From Tenacibaculum sp. 190524A05c (GTDB taxonomy: Bacteria; Bacteroidota; Bacteroidia; Flavobacteriales; Flavobacteriaceae), in contig NZ_OZ038523.1 of NCBI RefSeq assembly GCF_964036595.1, positions 896,501-960,500 of the forward strand: a DNA stretch of 64,000 nt, in the 5' to 3' direction. The notes under the pieces are model-generated. The model was given only the letters and a program-made list of their open reading frames with translations, was not told the DNA's origin and ran no database searches. Of the stretch, positions 42,503 to 49,909 are shown piece after piece; the stretch's first letter is position 1; every line of letters begins with the position of its first letter. The translations under genes and the position numbers were made by a program.

Positions 42503-43186
42503 TATCTTAATTTCAAAATGAAATCCTTCGTTAAGTAATTGACTGTATTTCTTATTATTAAACTTAAACAGTTTAGCAGGACGACCACTCCCCTTTTGAT
42601 GAATTTTATCCGTTTCTTCAACAATTTCAAAGCTTAAAATTTTCTTACGGAAATTTCTACGATCGATTTTATGGTCAAGTATTGTAGTATATAGATTTTC
42701 TAAATCAGAGAATGGAAACTCTTTATTAAGTAGATCGAAACCAATAGGTTGATACTGTAGCTTCGCTTTTAATCTCTCTTTAGCAATATTTAGAATTGTT
42801 CCGTGGTCAAAAGCTAAATCAGGAAGTTCTTTCACTGGAAACCATTCTACTTCTTTCGCATCCGTAGCTGCATGAATTTTAAAATGGTTTGGCCTTACTA
42901 ATCCAAAATAACTCACAGAAACAACCCTATTTCTTGGATCTCTTCCTGGTTTTCCAAAAGTATATAACTGTTCTAAATAATCAATCTGAACACCCGTTTC
43001 CTCTTTCAATTCACGAGTCACAGCAGTTTCTAACGATTCATCATCCATAACCAAACCTCCTGGTAATGCCCAGCTATCTTTAAAAGGTTCTACACCTCTT
43101 TTAATTAATAAAACTGAAAGTTGTTTTGCGTCATAACCAAATACAACGGCATCAACAGCTACTTTAATATCTTGAATTGCAGGCAT
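42497..43186 (-). CDS. nrtR: NrtR-type Nudix-related transcriptional regulator
   Basis: This 229-aa protein has a Nudix domain (about 5-140) with an intact Nudix box (GGLVMDDESLETAVTRELKEETGV, about 43-66) and a C-terminal winged helix (about 155-225) with DRRNFRKKIL and the typical GSGRPAKLFKF. NrtR proteins repress NAD+ metabolism genes and release DNA on binding ADP-ribose. Related Bacteroidota Nudix regulators such as AraR control sugar genes, so homology alone is not decisive. The NAD+/ADP-ribose neighbours and the shared palindromes favour NrtR. An intact Nudix box leaves possible ADP-ribose hydrolase activity. Confidence 0.9.
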   Translation of the reverse strand: MPAIQDIKVAVDAVVFGYDAKQLSVLLIKRGVEPFKDSWALPGGLVMDDESLETAVTRELKEETGVQIDYLEQLYTFGKPGRDPRNRVVSVSYFGLVRPNHFKIHAATDAKEVEWFPVKELPDLAFDHGTILNIAKERLKAKLQYQPIGFDLLNKEFPFSDLENLYTTILDHKIDRRNFRKKILSFEIVEETDKIHQKGSGRPAKLFKFNNKKYSQLLNEGFHFEIKIV

Positions 43187-43211
43187 ATTTTGTGTTTACT
43201 TTACACAAAAT
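43187..43211. promoter_or_regulatory. Candidate NrtR operator of nrtR (autoregulation)
   Basis: ATTTTGTGT, 7 spacer bases, ACACAAAAT: perfect 9-base arms. It abuts the nrtR ATG and overlaps the -7 box at 43206-43213, so bound protein would block transcription. Confidence 0.75.
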
Positions 43212-43213
43212 TA
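43206..43213 (-). promoter_or_regulatory. -7 promoter box of nrtR
   Basis: On the minus strand TAATTTTG matches TAnnTTTG exactly, 19 bases upstream of the ATG. Confidence 0.55.
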
Positions 43214-43220
43214 CAAATAA

Positions 43221-43934
43221 TTATGCTAAAGTTTCTTTGGTTATTTTAGTTTCTGTAGGTAATTCAACTGCCTTCTGACCTTTTCTAAACAATCTAGCAG
43301 ACAATTCTCCTTTAAGTTTAATCTCATTATTAGAAACTTCTAACCAACTTCCTTCGCGTAAACCTAAAACTGGAGTTTCATTAAAAACATGAAATTCTTT
43401 AATTCTAGTTTCTCTGGTTTCCCCCATATGTTTAGAAGATGGATCTGGATCTAAATAGTGCGCATTGATATTGAACGGAATAAATTCCATCGTATCAAAA
43501 CTTGGCGGATAAACAATTGGCATATCATTAGTATTCATCATTGTAATTCCACAGATATTACTTCCAGCGCTTGTTCCTAAATATGGAATACCAGATTCTA
43601 CCCTACTTTTTAGGATATCTATCACATCATTTTTATATAATTGATTGACCAACTCGAAAGTATTTCCTCCACCTGTAAAAAACGCTTCAGCTTTAGAAAT
43701 CGCTTCTTTGGGGTTATCAAACTCGTGAATTCCCTTAACCTCAATATTAATTTTAGCAAAAGCTTCTTTTGCTTTGGAAGTATACTCACCATAAGAAATA
43801 CCACCAGGTCTTGCATAGGGAATAAATACGATAGTTTCTATATTAGAAAAAAATACTGTTAACTCAGGAAGTAAATACTCTAAGTAACCACTACCATGAA
43901 CAGTAGAAGTACTTGCAACTATTAATCTTTTCAA
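43221..43934 (-). CDS. pepE: Peptidase E (dipeptidase E, class I glutamine-amidotransferase-like)
   Basis: PepE cleaves N-terminal aspartyl dipeptides. The 237-aa protein has the FFTGGGNTFELVNQLY region, the nucleophile elbow GTSAGSNI with the catalytic Ser near 133, and NINAHYLDPDPSSKHMGETRETRIKEFH containing the catalytic His. It lies upstream of nrtR on the same strand with a 34-base gap that holds the nrtR promoter, so nrtR does not depend on it. A -7 box is at 43941-43948. Confidence 0.92.
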   Translation of the reverse strand: MKRLIVASTSTVHGSGYLEYLLPELTVFFSNIETIVFIPYARPGGISYGEYTSKAKEAFAKINIEVKGIHEFDNPKEAISKAEAFFTGGGNTFELVNQLYKNDVIDILKSRVESGIPYLGTSAGSNICGITMMNTNDMPIVYPPSFDTMEFIPFNINAHYLDPDPSSKHMGETRETRIKEFHVFNETPVLGLREGSWLEVSNNEIKLKGELSARLFRKGQKAVELPTETKITKETLA

Positions 43935-43940
43935 TTATTT

Positions 43941-43948
43941 CAAATTTA
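43941..43948 (-). promoter_or_regulatory. -7 promoter box of pepE
   Basis: On the minus strand TAAATTTG matches TAnnTTTG exactly, 6 bases upstream of the pepE ATG, implying a very short leader. Confidence 0.4.
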
Positions 43949-44011
43949 TGTACAAACAAAAATATTAAAAAACCTATATTCGCGTCACTTAAAAATTTTA
44001 AATTTTATACT

Positions 44012-44581
44012 ATGAAAAAATTACTTTTATTATTCGTTTCTATGTCTTTATTTGTTTCATGTTCAGATGACAATGGAGAAACTTTAGTTGATGTAGACGC
44101 GAGCGAAATTGTTGGAAAATGGGACTTAATTGATTTCAAATCTGATGGAAAAACTAATACTGATGCTTTTGGACAGTCAATTGAATCAGAGTACACATCT
44201 TTCGGAAAAGATTTCGATTTTGAAGTTGATTTTGCAGACAATCCTAAAACTGCAACTGGTACAGGTAGTTATACTACTGTAATTACAACTAAAATTTTAG
44301 GACAATCTCAAACTCAAGAAGTTCCAACTACATCTGCAAATGGTTTAGAATCTGCTACTTGGAGTGTTAATGGTGGGATTTTAACAATTACTCCTACTAA
44401 CTCTGATACTCCTAACTTAGCAAGTGATGCTAAAATTATTGAGTTTGATGGAGAAACTATGAAATTAAAGTTTGAAATCAACGAAACTGTTGAAGAAGAG
44501 CAACAAGGAATTAAAGTAACTATTAAAGTTAATGCTACAGCTTATTTAACATTAAAAAAGCAAGTTTCTACAGCTCTTTAA
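44012..44581 (+). CDS. Lipocalin-like lipoprotein
   Basis: This 189-aa protein starts at MKKLLLLFVSMSLFVSC, a lipoprotein signal with Cys17, followed by the acidic SDDNGE. A longer frame from 43913 adds 33 residues upstream of the signal and is rejected. The mature part has SEIVGKWDLIDFKSDG at its start and alternating strands that end in KVNATAYLTLKK, the pattern of Bacteroidota lipocalin-like proteins. It is probably surface or periplasmic; the ligand is unknown. Confidence 0.82.
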   Translation: MKKLLLLFVSMSLFVSCSDDNGETLVDVDASEIVGKWDLIDFKSDGKTNTDAFGQSIESEYTSFGKDFDFEVDFADNPKTATGTGSYTTVITTKILGQSQTQEVPTTSANGLESATWSVNGGILTITPTNSDTPNLASDAKIIEFDGETMKLKFEINETVEEEQQGIKVTIKVNATAYLTLKKQVSTAL

Positions 44582-44602
44582 TTAAATACTACATTTTAAA
44601 AT

Positions 44603-44630
44603 AAAAGCTCACTTCGAAAAGTGAGCTTTT
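44603..44630. terminator. Bidirectional terminator
   Basis: Two 12-base arms, AAAAGCTCACTT and AAGTGAGCTTTT, flank the loop CGAA with T-runs on both strands, between the convergent lipoprotein and subtilase genes. Confidence 0.92.
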
Positions 44631-44661
44631 TTTATGTCATGATTAATTGCATCCAAATATC

Positions 44662-45876
44662 TTATCTTCTTACTGCGATTAAATCTCTATTACTGTCTTT
44701 ATCCGAACGAACACGTCCATCAGATGTAACTCCACCAGATAAAAGTAATCCAGTTACATGAGGAGCAGCCATAGAAGTACCACTAATTCTGTTGTATCTT
44801 CCTCCTGGCCAAGTAGACCATACATCTGTTCCTGGAGCAGCATAATCTACAGGAGAACCATAGTTTGAAGTAGCTGCAATTCTCTCGTTGATATCCATAT
44901 TAGAAATTGTATAGATATTAGTTCCATTAACTCTAGCAGGAGAATAAAATCTAGAATCATCATTTGAATTTCCAGCAGCCATAACTACTCTAATTCCTCT
45001 ATTAGCAACGTTTCTTACAGCTCTATCAATAGCATTGTCAGTATATCTGCTACGTGGACCTAAACTCATGTTTACAGCGTCTCCACTTCTTCCATTTGCA
45101 GCAACATAATCTAAAGCTTGAATTGTCCAAGAGAAATCTCCTGTTCCATTTCCTGCTAATACTTTTAATCCAACTAAATCAACTCCTGGTGCAACACCAA
45201 TAACTCCAAATCCGTTATTTAATGCACCAACTGTTCCTGCTACGTGAGTACCATGACCATTTCTATCGTCAGCACTTGAAGCATCGGCACCAGTAGTTAC
45301 AAAAGTTCTACTTCTACCAGTGTTAACTCTTAAGTCTGGATGATCTAAGTCAATCCCACTATCAATAATCCAAGCAGTTCTGTTAATTGGATTTGCAGGT
45401 CCACCTACTCTATCAATTCCCCATGGGAAGAAATCTCTAGTAGCGGAAGAGTTATCTCTAGATTGAGAATCGTCATACTTTTCAAGAGAAATTTGGAAAT
45501 CTCTTTCAATTGATTCAACCCTTGGATCTCCAAGTAAGTTTTCATACTCTCTTTTTGTTAAATCTGCTACGAAACCTTGTAAAGCATATCCGAATGTTCC
45601 TTTTAAATTAGTTTCTTCAACTCCTAATTTTTCGAAGTCAGCTACAACTTCTTTTTTTAAGGATTCCATTTCGTTTTCATAAGCTAATTTGGTTCCTCTT
45701 GTTTGTGGTAATTTTAAGGTTCCTTCTTTCAGTACTACGATGTACTGATTCTTAATAAAATCAGAAGAAATGTCGTCTGTAGCATTGGGAGTTGCTACAT
45801 CTTCTGCATTGTTACAGGCAAAAAAGCCCATACTTGCGATTGTTAAAATCGCAACCTTGAAATTGATTTTTTTCAT
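44662..45876 (-). CDS. Subtilisin-like serine protease (S8), lipoprotein
   Basis: This 404-aa protein has a lipoprotein-type signal with Cys21 (MGFFAC), an inhibitor I9-type propeptide (about 42-130, NQYIVVLKEGTL to RVESIERD) and an S8 catalytic domain. The triad is Asp172 in AWIIDSGIDLDHPDL, His208 in NGHGTHVAGT and Ser368 in SGTSMAAPH. The domain is short at its C-terminus, with only about 30 residues after the serine motif and no T9SS sorting domain. It is probably anchored in the envelope. It has its own 3' terminator. Confidence 0.93.
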   Translation of the reverse strand: MKKINFKVAILTIASMGFFACNNAEDVATPNATDDISSDFIKNQYIVVLKEGTLKLPQTRGTKLAYENEMESLKKEVVADFEKLGVEETNLKGTFGYALQGFVADLTKREYENLLGDPRVESIERDFQISLEKYDDSQSRDNSSATRDFFPWGIDRVGGPANPINRTAWIIDSGIDLDHPDLRVNTGRSRTFVTTGADASSADDRNGHGTHVAGTVGALNNGFGVIGVAPGVDLVGLKVLAGNGTGDFSWTIQALDYVAANGRSGDAVNMSLGPRSRYTDNAIDRAVRNVANRGIRVVMAAGNSNDDSRFYSPARVNGTNIYTISNMDINERIAATSNYGSPVDYAAPGTDVWSTWPGGRYNRISGTSMAAPHVTGLLLSGGVTSDGRVRSDKDSNRDLIAVRR

Positions 45877-45960
45877 TTTTAGAAAGGTTTTTGGTTTTTA
45901 TCTGAAGCAAATTTATTTTTTTAACATTTAATAGAAAAATATTTTTAAATCCATAATTTA

Positions 45961-45981
45961 AATTGCTTTCACAAAGCAATT
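45961..45981. repeat. Inverted repeat between subtilase and tandem paralogue genes
   Basis: AATTGCTTT and AAAGCAATT are perfect 9-base arms around CAC, and a further AAAGCAA and AATTGC copy follow within 20 bases. It lies in the 204-base divergent gap, where it could be an operator or a short hairpin. No T-run follows, so it is not a terminator. Confidence 0.35.
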
Positions 45982-46080
45982 AAAGCAACTTAATTGCATT
46001 AATGTTTTTAACATATATTTAATTTCCTCTTATAATTTTTTAAGAATATCACTTGCTTTATTTGTACATCAACTAATTAT

Positions 46081-46860
46081 ATGCAAAAACTATTACTCAA
46101 AACATTATTATTATCAATCTTCTGCTTCTCTGTTTACGCACAGAGAATAGAGATATCTGGAGTACTTACAGATAAATTGGGAAACATAGCTGACGCTCAT
46201 ATTGTTAATAAAACAACAAAACAAGGAACGTTCTCTAAATTGAATGGTGAGTTCAAAATTAAAGTACAACCAGACGATGTTATTGTGATTAGTTCTGTGC
46301 AACACCACAATCAAACCTTCACGTATTCAAAATCAGCCTTAACAAATAATCAATTAAAGATATTCTTATACCTTAAAGACTACTTACTGGAAGAAGTTGA
46401 GGTTAGAAAAACTGACTTGCAAGGAATACTTTCTAATGACTCGAAATCCATTGGAAAAAGTAATCGACAGGAAGTAATGGAAAATTTAGGGTTTGATCCT
46501 TTTCCTAAGAAAATGTCAAAAATAGATCGTGAAATAAAAACTGCTTATGCAGGTGGAGTTCAAATTGGTTTAGGAGCTATGGTTTCTCTAGATTACATTA
46601 TAAACTCTATGTCGGGGAGAATTGATATGCTAGAAAAACAAAAAAAATTGCTTGAAAATGAAAAAAAACTAAAGTACATGGAATACACCTACAGGCATTT
46701 CATTACAAAGTCTCTTAACATTGATTCTTCTCAAGTCGCTCGCTTCTTATATTTCAGTCATTTTGATACTAAGTTCAATGAATCTTTTAACGGAGGTGAT
46801 ATCAAAATCATTCATTTTTTAAAAGAACAGGCGGTACTGTTTAAAAAAGATTCCCTGTGA
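46081..46860 (+). CDS. Secreted protein with carboxypeptidase-regulatory-like domain, tandem paralogue 1
   Basis: This 259-aa protein has a signal peptide (1-20) and a carboxypeptidase-regulatory-like beta domain (about 22-105: ISGVLTDKLGNIADAHIVNKTTKQGTFSKLNGEFKIKV, VISSVQHHNQ, then LKDYLLEEVEV). The C-terminal half is helical and charged, with QEVMENLGFDPFPKKMSKIDREIKTA and SVARFLYF-like segments. It heads four paralogous genes in a row. The family seems to use the beta domain found at the N-terminus of TonB receptors, but without a barrel. Function unknown. Confidence 0.8.
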   Translation: MQKLLLKTLLLSIFCFSVYAQRIEISGVLTDKLGNIADAHIVNKTTKQGTFSKLNGEFKIKVQPDDVIVISSVQHHNQTFTYSKSALTNNQLKIFLYLKDYLLEEVEVRKTDLQGILSNDSKSIGKSNRQEVMENLGFDPFPKKMSKIDREIKTAYAGGVQIGLGAMVSLDYIINSMSGRIDMLEKQKKLLENEKKLKYMEYTYRHFITKSLNIDSSQVARFLYFSHFDTKFNESFNGGDIKIIHFLKEQAVLFKKDSL

Positions 46861-47621
46861 AAAAGAAATTCTTATTACTTGTTATTATAACTCTAACTAA
46901 AGGAGTTTTACTTCATTCTCAAGAAATTACCATTAAAGGGAAAATTGAAGATAATGTTGGAATTGTAAAGAATGTGAACATATTAAATACGGAATCCAAA
47001 AAAGGTACATTTACTGATGATGAAGGATTTTTTTCTTTAAAAGTTAAACTAGGAGACAAACTTGAATTTACCAGTATTCAGCACTATAAAAAAGAAGTAT
47101 ACATTGATTTAAATACGATCAAAACCAAAACTTTAAATCTTAAACTCCAATCCAAAGATTACTTATTAGACGAAGTGGAAATCAAAAAAACATTACTATC
47201 AGGAACACTTGCCGTTGACACAAAATTTGCTAAAGAAACGAAACGTGAAGAAGTAATGAAAAATTTAGGGTTTAACCCATACATTAAGAAAAAGTCTCAA
47301 ATTGAAAGAAAAATACATACGGCTTCCACAAGCTCAGGAATTATTCCACTTGGCTTATTAATAAATACATTAAGTGGTAGAATGAGAGTATTAAAAAAAC
47401 AAAGAGAAATTGCTGAAAATGAAACTAAGATGAATTATATAGATAAGAACTACAGAACTCATATAATTCACGATCTTAAAATTGATAGTATCAACGTTGA
47501 TCGATTTATCTACTTTATGCACCTAGATAAAAACTTTGAAGAAGTGTACAAAAAGGGAGACATAACACTCATTCCTTTTCTCAAAGAGCAAGCAACTCTT
47601 TTTAAAAGAGATTCATTGTGA
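46857..47621 (+). CDS. Secreted carboxypeptidase-regulatory-like protein, tandem paralogue 2
   Basis: This 254-aa protein starts with GTG overlapping the previous stop as GTGA. It has a signal peptide, the same beta domain (ITIKGKIEDNVGIVKNVNILN, KGTFTDDEGFFSLKV, LEFTSIQHYKKEV) and a C-terminal half clearly related to paralogue 1 (EEVMKNLGFNPYIKKKSQIERKIHTA, and an end FLKEQATLFKRDSL against FLKEQAVLFKKDSL). A recent duplication is likely. Function unknown. Confidence 0.8.
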   Translation: MKKKFLLLVIITLTKGVLLHSQEITIKGKIEDNVGIVKNVNILNTESKKGTFTDDEGFFSLKVKLGDKLEFTSIQHYKKEVYIDLNTIKTKTLNLKLQSKDYLLDEVEIKKTLLSGTLAVDTKFAKETKREEVMKNLGFNPYIKKKSQIERKIHTASTSSGIIPLGLLINTLSGRMRVLKKQREIAENETKMNYIDKNYRTHIIHDLKIDSINVDRFIYFMHLDKNFEEVYKKGDITLIPFLKEQATLFKRDSL

Positions 47622-48427
47622 AAAGGAAACTATTCATATCATTGTTATTAACTATAATTTCAGTATTCACTTATTCTTACGGCCAAGAAATTACCATTCA
47701 TGGTAAGGTGGTAGACAAAATTGGAGTTGTGAGTAATGTGAATATATTAAATAGAACCTCTAAAAAAGGAACTTTTTCTGACGATCTTGGAATCTTCAAT
47801 ATAAAGGTGAGTTTGGGAACTGAACTTGAATTCACAAGTATTCAACATTACAAAAAAGTAGTAGTAATAGATCATAATATTTTAACTAAAAAATCTCTTA
47901 CAATAGAACTTTATTTAAAAGACAATTTACTTGAAGAAGTAAATGTATCAAATAAGAAGATGTTCGGCACGTTTAAAAGAAGTCTTACACAATCTACTAG
48001 AGATATAGCTGTGGTAAAATCTAGAAGTGCTTTAGATTTTTCCGAAATAAAGATTGAGGAAAATAAAAACTATCACAAAGCTACAACTTTAAATAGAGAA
48101 TTGAATAATATCACAGACCCAACTCAAAGGTTTGAAGGTGTGAGTTTAAGAGGGGCGTTTATTCCATTTGGTAGTATTTTAAAAAGAAGAAAGCAGAAAA
48201 AGAAATTCGAATTTAAGAGAAACTTCCCAAGTCTGATTTTAAAAGAATTAGGTGAACGCTTTTTCTTTAAAGAACTAAAAATACCTGAAAATAAGTTCTA
48301 TCACTTTTTAGAATATTGCAATCCACTAGGAATAGAAAAACTGTATCAAGAAGGTAATATTTTAGAAGTTATAGAGATATTGACAAAAGAATCTAAAGAG
48401 TACTTAATTAATGATATGCATAAATAA
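47618..48427 (+). CDS. Secreted carboxypeptidase-regulatory-like protein, tandem paralogue 3
   Basis: This 269-aa protein also starts with GTG overlapping the previous stop as GTGA. The signal peptide and beta domain match paralogue 2 closely (ITIHGKVVDKIGVVSNVNILN, KGTFSDDLGIFNIKV). The C-terminal half is different and matches paralogue 4 instead: PTQRFEGVSLRGAFIPFG, FKRNFPSLILKELGERFFFKELKIPENKFYHFLEYC. So a common beta domain is joined to two types of C-terminal region. Function unknown. Confidence 0.8.
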   Translation: MKRKLFISLLLTIISVFTYSYGQEITIHGKVVDKIGVVSNVNILNRTSKKGTFSDDLGIFNIKVSLGTELEFTSIQHYKKVVVIDHNILTKKSLTIELYLKDNLLEEVNVSNKKMFGTFKRSLTQSTRDIAVVKSRSALDFSEIKIEENKNYHKATTLNRELNNITDPTQRFEGVSLRGAFIPFGSILKRRKQKKKFEFKRNFPSLILKELGERFFFKELKIPENKFYHFLEYCNPLGIEKLYQEGNILEVIEILTKESKEYLINDMHK

Positions 48428-48509
48428 TATTAATTAAAGCATAATAGTTATTCAGCTCAATTTTTCGTATTTTTATTGAAGGTGCTAATCTCTTTTAAAA
48501 CTTTCGATT

Positions 48510-49304
48510 ATGAAAAAAATTACTCTTTTTATATGCTTATTTATTACCATTCAAAATTTCGCTCAAAGATCAACAATTCAAGGAGTAATTTCCGATAATA
48601 TTGGAATTGTAGCTAACGCACATGTTGTAAATATTACTTCTATGGAAGGAACATTTTCCGATACCAAGGGGTATTTCAATATCAATGCTCAATTAGGAGA
48701 TATTTTACAGATTACCTCTATACAACACTATGATAAGAACATCAAGGTATCTTCAATTTCCATGGGTAGAAAAAAAATAAATATACTGCTTGAAATACAA
48801 GAGCAAATATTAGAAGAAATTGAAGTTAAGAAGACACAATTGATACAATCCTTATCTGCAGATTCTAAAAAAACTCCAAAAAACAAAGGAAAATCAAAAT
48901 CAGAGAAGGCTAGAAATTTCGAAAATACCAAAGCAACGGATAATGTTATCATGGCATCTGCTTCAGAAAAAAGTGCCGCTGAAAGAAAAACAGACCCTGT
49001 ATTAGCTTTTGAAGGTCTTACACTTTTAAAATTCTCTTTATTTACTTCAAAAGAAGAAAAAAGATTAGAGCAAAGAATTAAAAAACAAGTTTTTAGAGAT
49101 CATCTTCCTGAAAGAATCATAACTATTGTTGGTAAGGAAAACTTCACTAATAAACTTAACATTCCAGAAGAACAAGTTCTTAAATTCATTAATTACAGTA
49201 TAGATGAAGAAATAGAAAACAATGTGCAACGTGAAGAGCATTTAAAAGTTATTGAAAACTTAAGAATTAAAAGTGTTAATTATTTGAAAGAATTAGGTGG
49301 ATAA
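48510..49304 (+). CDS. Secreted carboxypeptidase-regulatory-like protein, tandem paralogue 4
   Basis: This 264-aa protein has a signal peptide (1-18, ending NFAQ), the shared beta domain (STIQGVISDNIGIVANAHVVN, GTFSDTKGYFNINA, LQITSIQHYDKNI) and a C-terminal half of the paralogue 3 type (DPVLAFEGLTLLKFSLF, VFRDHLPERIITIVGKENFTNKLNIPEEQVLKFINYS). A Lys/Ser-rich linker (about 115-140) separates the halves. It is 82 bases after paralogue 3 and may have its own promoter. Confidence 0.8.
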   Translation: MKKITLFICLFITIQNFAQRSTIQGVISDNIGIVANAHVVNITSMEGTFSDTKGYFNINAQLGDILQITSIQHYDKNIKVSSISMGRKKINILLEIQEQILEEIEVKKTQLIQSLSADSKKTPKNKGKSKSEKARNFENTKATDNVIMASASEKSAAERKTDPVLAFEGLTLLKFSLFTSKEEKRLEQRIKKQVFRDHLPERIITIVGKENFTNKLNIPEEQVLKFINYSIDEEIENNVQREEHLKVIENLRIKSVNYLKELGG

Positions 49305-49360
49305 CATTCTGTTCATCTAAAAAATCTGTAATTTGGCTCATCTTTTGTTATTTACAAATC

Positions 49361-49852
49361 ATGAAAAAATTACTTATTCTATTTGTTGGGATTTCATTTT
49401 TATCCTTCACAGCACATAAATACTACTTAGCTCTTACTGAAATTAAGCACAGTACAACCAATAATTCTATTCAAATGATTATGAATGTATTTATGGATGA
49501 TATTGAAGTTGCAATAAATAAAGAACAAGGGGTGGACTTACAATTGACCACTAAAGACGAACCAAAGAATGTAGACGAATATTTTCACAACTACCTCAAA
49601 GACAACTACATAATAACTATAAACAACAAAAAAGCAGATTATAACTTTATTGGAAAAGAATATGACGGTGACATTGTTTATTTCTACCTAGAAATTGAAA
49701 ATGTTATAAAAATAGAATCATTTGAAATTGAGAATAACGTTTTAGTTTCACATTTCCCTGAGCAACAAAATCTAGTAAAAATTACAATTAACGATACCAA
49801 GAAAAGCCTAATATTAACTAAAGAAAATAATAAAGGTTTGTTAAATTACTAA
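49361..49852 (+). CDS. DUF6702-family secreted protein
   Basis: This 163-aa protein has a signal peptide (1-17, SFLSFTAHKYY) and a single small beta domain (HKYYLALTEIKHSTTNNSIQMIMNVFMDDIEVAIN, YLKDNYIITINNKKADYNFIGKEYDGDIVYFYLEIENV). This matches the DUF6702 family, which from memory is commonly next to M1 metallopeptidase genes in Flavobacteriaceae, as here. Its function is unknown; a periplasmic partner or chaperone of the peptidase is possible. Confidence 0.82.
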   Translation: MKKLLILFVGISFLSFTAHKYYLALTEIKHSTTNNSIQMIMNVFMDDIEVAINKEQGVDLQLTTKDEPKNVDEYFHNYLKDNYIITINNKKADYNFIGKEYDGDIVYFYLEIENVIKIESFEIENNVLVSHFPEQQNLVKITINDTKKSLILTKENNKGLLNY

Positions 49853-49909
49853 CAAATTCAGTTTCTTTGCTTTAATTTTATCAACCAAATCTTTTAATAA
49901 ATACAAATA

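Noticed and set aside
33691..43186. ADP-ribose island as a prophage or integrated mobile element
   Set aside because: No integrase, transposase, attachment repeat, tRNA junction or phage structural gene was seen, and base composition looks like the neighbours.
43641..43862. Open frame on the plus strand inside pepE
   Set aside because: It is antisense to the conserved PepE core and Lys/Arg/Phe/Ser-rich without any protein-like order.
43913..44011. Upstream extension of the lipocalin-like lipoprotein
   Set aside because: The 33 extra residues precede a complete lipoprotein signal and overlap the pepE start and promoter.
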